Origin: Cognatundibacterium jejuense
GTDB lineage: Bacteria > Pseudomonadota > Gammaproteobacteria > Burkholderiales > Burkholderiaceae_D
Direction of reading: 5' to 3'
Length of the DNA stretch: 64,000 nucleotides
NCBI RefSeq assembly: GCF_014284255.1
Contig: NZ_JACOFV010000014.1
Span: forward strand, 62,001-126,000
Part shown: one piece after another, positions 63,250 to 64,000 of the stretch
Numbering within the stretch: the stretch's first letter is position 1
Layout of the letters: every line of letters begins with the position of its first letter
Notes under the pieces: generated by a model
What the model was told of the DNA's origin: nothing
Seen by the model: only the letters and a program-made list of their open reading frames with translations
Database searches by the model: none
Position numbers and translations under genes: made by a program

Positions 63250-63693
63250 TCATGCGGCGGAGTGCGGCGAATGCTGCACCAACCAGCTCAACTGCTCACC
63301 GATTCGCAGTCCCTCCATTGGCACCGATATACCCACGCCACGCCGCTGGAGATGCAGGGTGAGAAACTCTCGATACCGCTTGCCAGCGAGGAACACCACC
63401 TGTGACAGGTTTGGCATTACCTCGAAGAGTTGGGTAGCAACCCGGTCGGCCCACACGCGGCGGTCGCTCACTCCCATCGTGTTGAGCGTTCGGTCATACG
63501 GGGCAATCAACTGGCTGGGCGTGACCAATCCGTGTTCAGCGGACAGGATGAACCACTGGCACCCCGACGCCTCGGAGAAGCGGCGCGCTTTGCGAAACAG
63601 GTCGGATATGTATAGGTCGCATGCTTCGCACGCCTGCTCACGTTTTTGGCTGACGCAGGATACGAGGTAGGCGGTGTTGGCAACGGGCAGCAT
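63250..63693 (-). CDS. DUF6884-like protein, 147 aa
   Basis: Family-like blocks are Y-L-V-S-C-V-S-Q-K-R near the start, C-D-L-Y-I-S-D-L-F-R-K-A-R, W-F-I-L-S-A-E-H-G-L-V and I-A-P-Y-D-R-T-L-N. Then W-A-D-R-V-A-T-Q-L and V-F-L-A-G-K-R-Y-R-E-F follow. I recall these as DUF6884 (a YaaA-like fold is possible); the assignment is by eye. AGAGG precedes the ATG. The codon and base use differ from the chromosome to the left, in keeping with its place inside the integrated element. DUF6884 genes occur in phages and mobile islands; the function is unknown. Confidence 0.72.
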   Translation of the reverse strand: MLPVANTAYLVSCVSQKREQACEACDLYISDLFRKARRFSEASGCQWFILSAEHGLVTPSQLIAPYDRTLNTMGVSDRRVWADRVATQLFEVMPNLSQVVFLAGKRYREFLTLHLQRRGVGISVPMEGLRIGEQLSWLVQHSPHSAA

Positions 63694-63707
63694 GAGGACC
63701 TCTTGAA

Positions 63708-64000
63708 TTATGTTACCAAAGTAGTCATGGGGACAAATCGCTTCCGGTAGGCGCGCCGGGATGACTTCAAATGGCGGACAAACTCCACCAGCTCGGGCCG
63801 CCGGTTCCCTTGAATGTTAAGCGGATAGTGATAATCCCCCTGGAGTTCAGCATGCTCCATCGCCTCTGCTTCCTCGCGAGTTCCGGTTACCTGCCAAGCG
63901 ACCGACAGGCCATCGAAAAAGGCGTCGATTTGCTTCGCGCCTTGCAGGTAATCGAAGTCGTTAAGTGCTAGCAGCGTCAACCTAAACGTCGAAAGGAACC
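63708..64000 (-). CDS. Partial protein of the island, cut by the right edge
   Basis: The frame is open from the right edge to a stop at 63708; a TTG at 63978-63980 is only an internal candidate start, because F-L-S-T-F-R in front of it reads as protein. The visible end (about 97 aa) has T-L-L-A-L-N-D-F-D-Y, E-E-A-E-A-M-E-H-A-E-L-Q-G-D-Y-H-Y-P-L-N-I-Q-G-N-R-R and a basic R-R-A-Y-R-K-R-F. The E-x2-E...P-L-N pattern resembles the end of GIY-YIG-type domains, but this is weak. It lies 14 bp upstream of the DUF6884 gene, likely in one operon. Confidence 0.5.
   Translation of the reverse strand, partial: FLSTFRLTLLALNDFDYLQGAKQIDAFFDGLSVAWQVTGTREEAEAMEHAELQGDYHYPLNIQGNRRPELVEFVRHLKSSRRAYRKRFVPMTTLVT

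Noticed and set aside
63203-63670. 155-codon plus-strand frame opposite the DUF6884 gene
   Set aside because: Arg-rich and motif-free, whereas the minus strand gives a family-like product with a ribosome site.

Overview
This window reads as a chromosomal segment of a betaproteobacterium, most likely a member of Burkholderiales close to Oxalobacteraceae. The translation block rimP-nusA-infB-rbfA-truB-typA, an rluB/scpB pair, argH, and a dabBA inorganic-carbon uptake pair with a divergent LysR gene support this. The family assignment is inferred from gene content and protein style, not from a search. By eye the DNA is of moderate GC, with a clearly GC-richer tail after about position 63,190.

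Layout. 1-5,700: the edge of a fatty-acid-hydroxylase-type gene, then small envelope and stress genes (glycine-rich membrane protein, coiled-coil protein, DUF3309 peptide, small secreted protein, ferritin-like protein, tandem universal stress protein, PRC-barrel protein, triple-BON protein). 5,761-15,415: a minus-strand carbon and energy block (histidine phosphatase, class I FBP aldolase, a small protein, phosphoketolase, phosphoglucomutase, glucose-6-phosphate isomerase, PPK2 polyphosphate kinase) with an orphan LuxR-type response regulator. 15,582-19,400: a secreted protein of unknown function and four small Ser/Thr/Asn-rich proteins, at least two of them paralogous. 20,108-21,954: a short conserved protein and argH. 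22,044-30,020: a beta-propeller diguanylate cyclase and a complete branched-chain amino acid ABC transporter. 30,229-34,530: DUF1294, TrhP (U32 family), a bacterial GRAS-domain protein and an EamA transporter. 34,711-46,210: typA, the translation block, rluB and scpB. 46,798-52,838: dabB-dabA plus a translationally coupled zinc-ribbon protein, with a divergent LysR regulator. 52,872-56,804: a second propeller sensor, this time a histidine kinase. 57,292-62,495: a LysR regulator, DUF1275, DoxX, two tandem XapX peptides, an amidohydrolase and an isochorismatase-like hydrolase. 63,048-64,000: the 3' half of an initiator tRNA marks the boundary of an integrated element whose first genes, including a DUF6884 protein, run off the right edge.

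How the parts fit. The first 15 kb combine iron handling, envelope stress, phosphoketolase carbon flow and polyphosphate use, which suggests a module for low-energy or low-oxygen conditions. The dab operon suggests bicarbonate supply under LysR control. The two propeller sensors share architecture but feed different outputs (c-di-GMP and phosphorelay).

Most notable: the GRAS protein, the four-gene Ser/Thr/Asn-rich cluster, the tRNA-fMet half-site at the island boundary, a hairpin that could sequester the ribosome site of the DUF1294 gene, and the gene coupled to dabA. I found no CRISPR array, rRNA, intact tRNA or intact insertion sequence.
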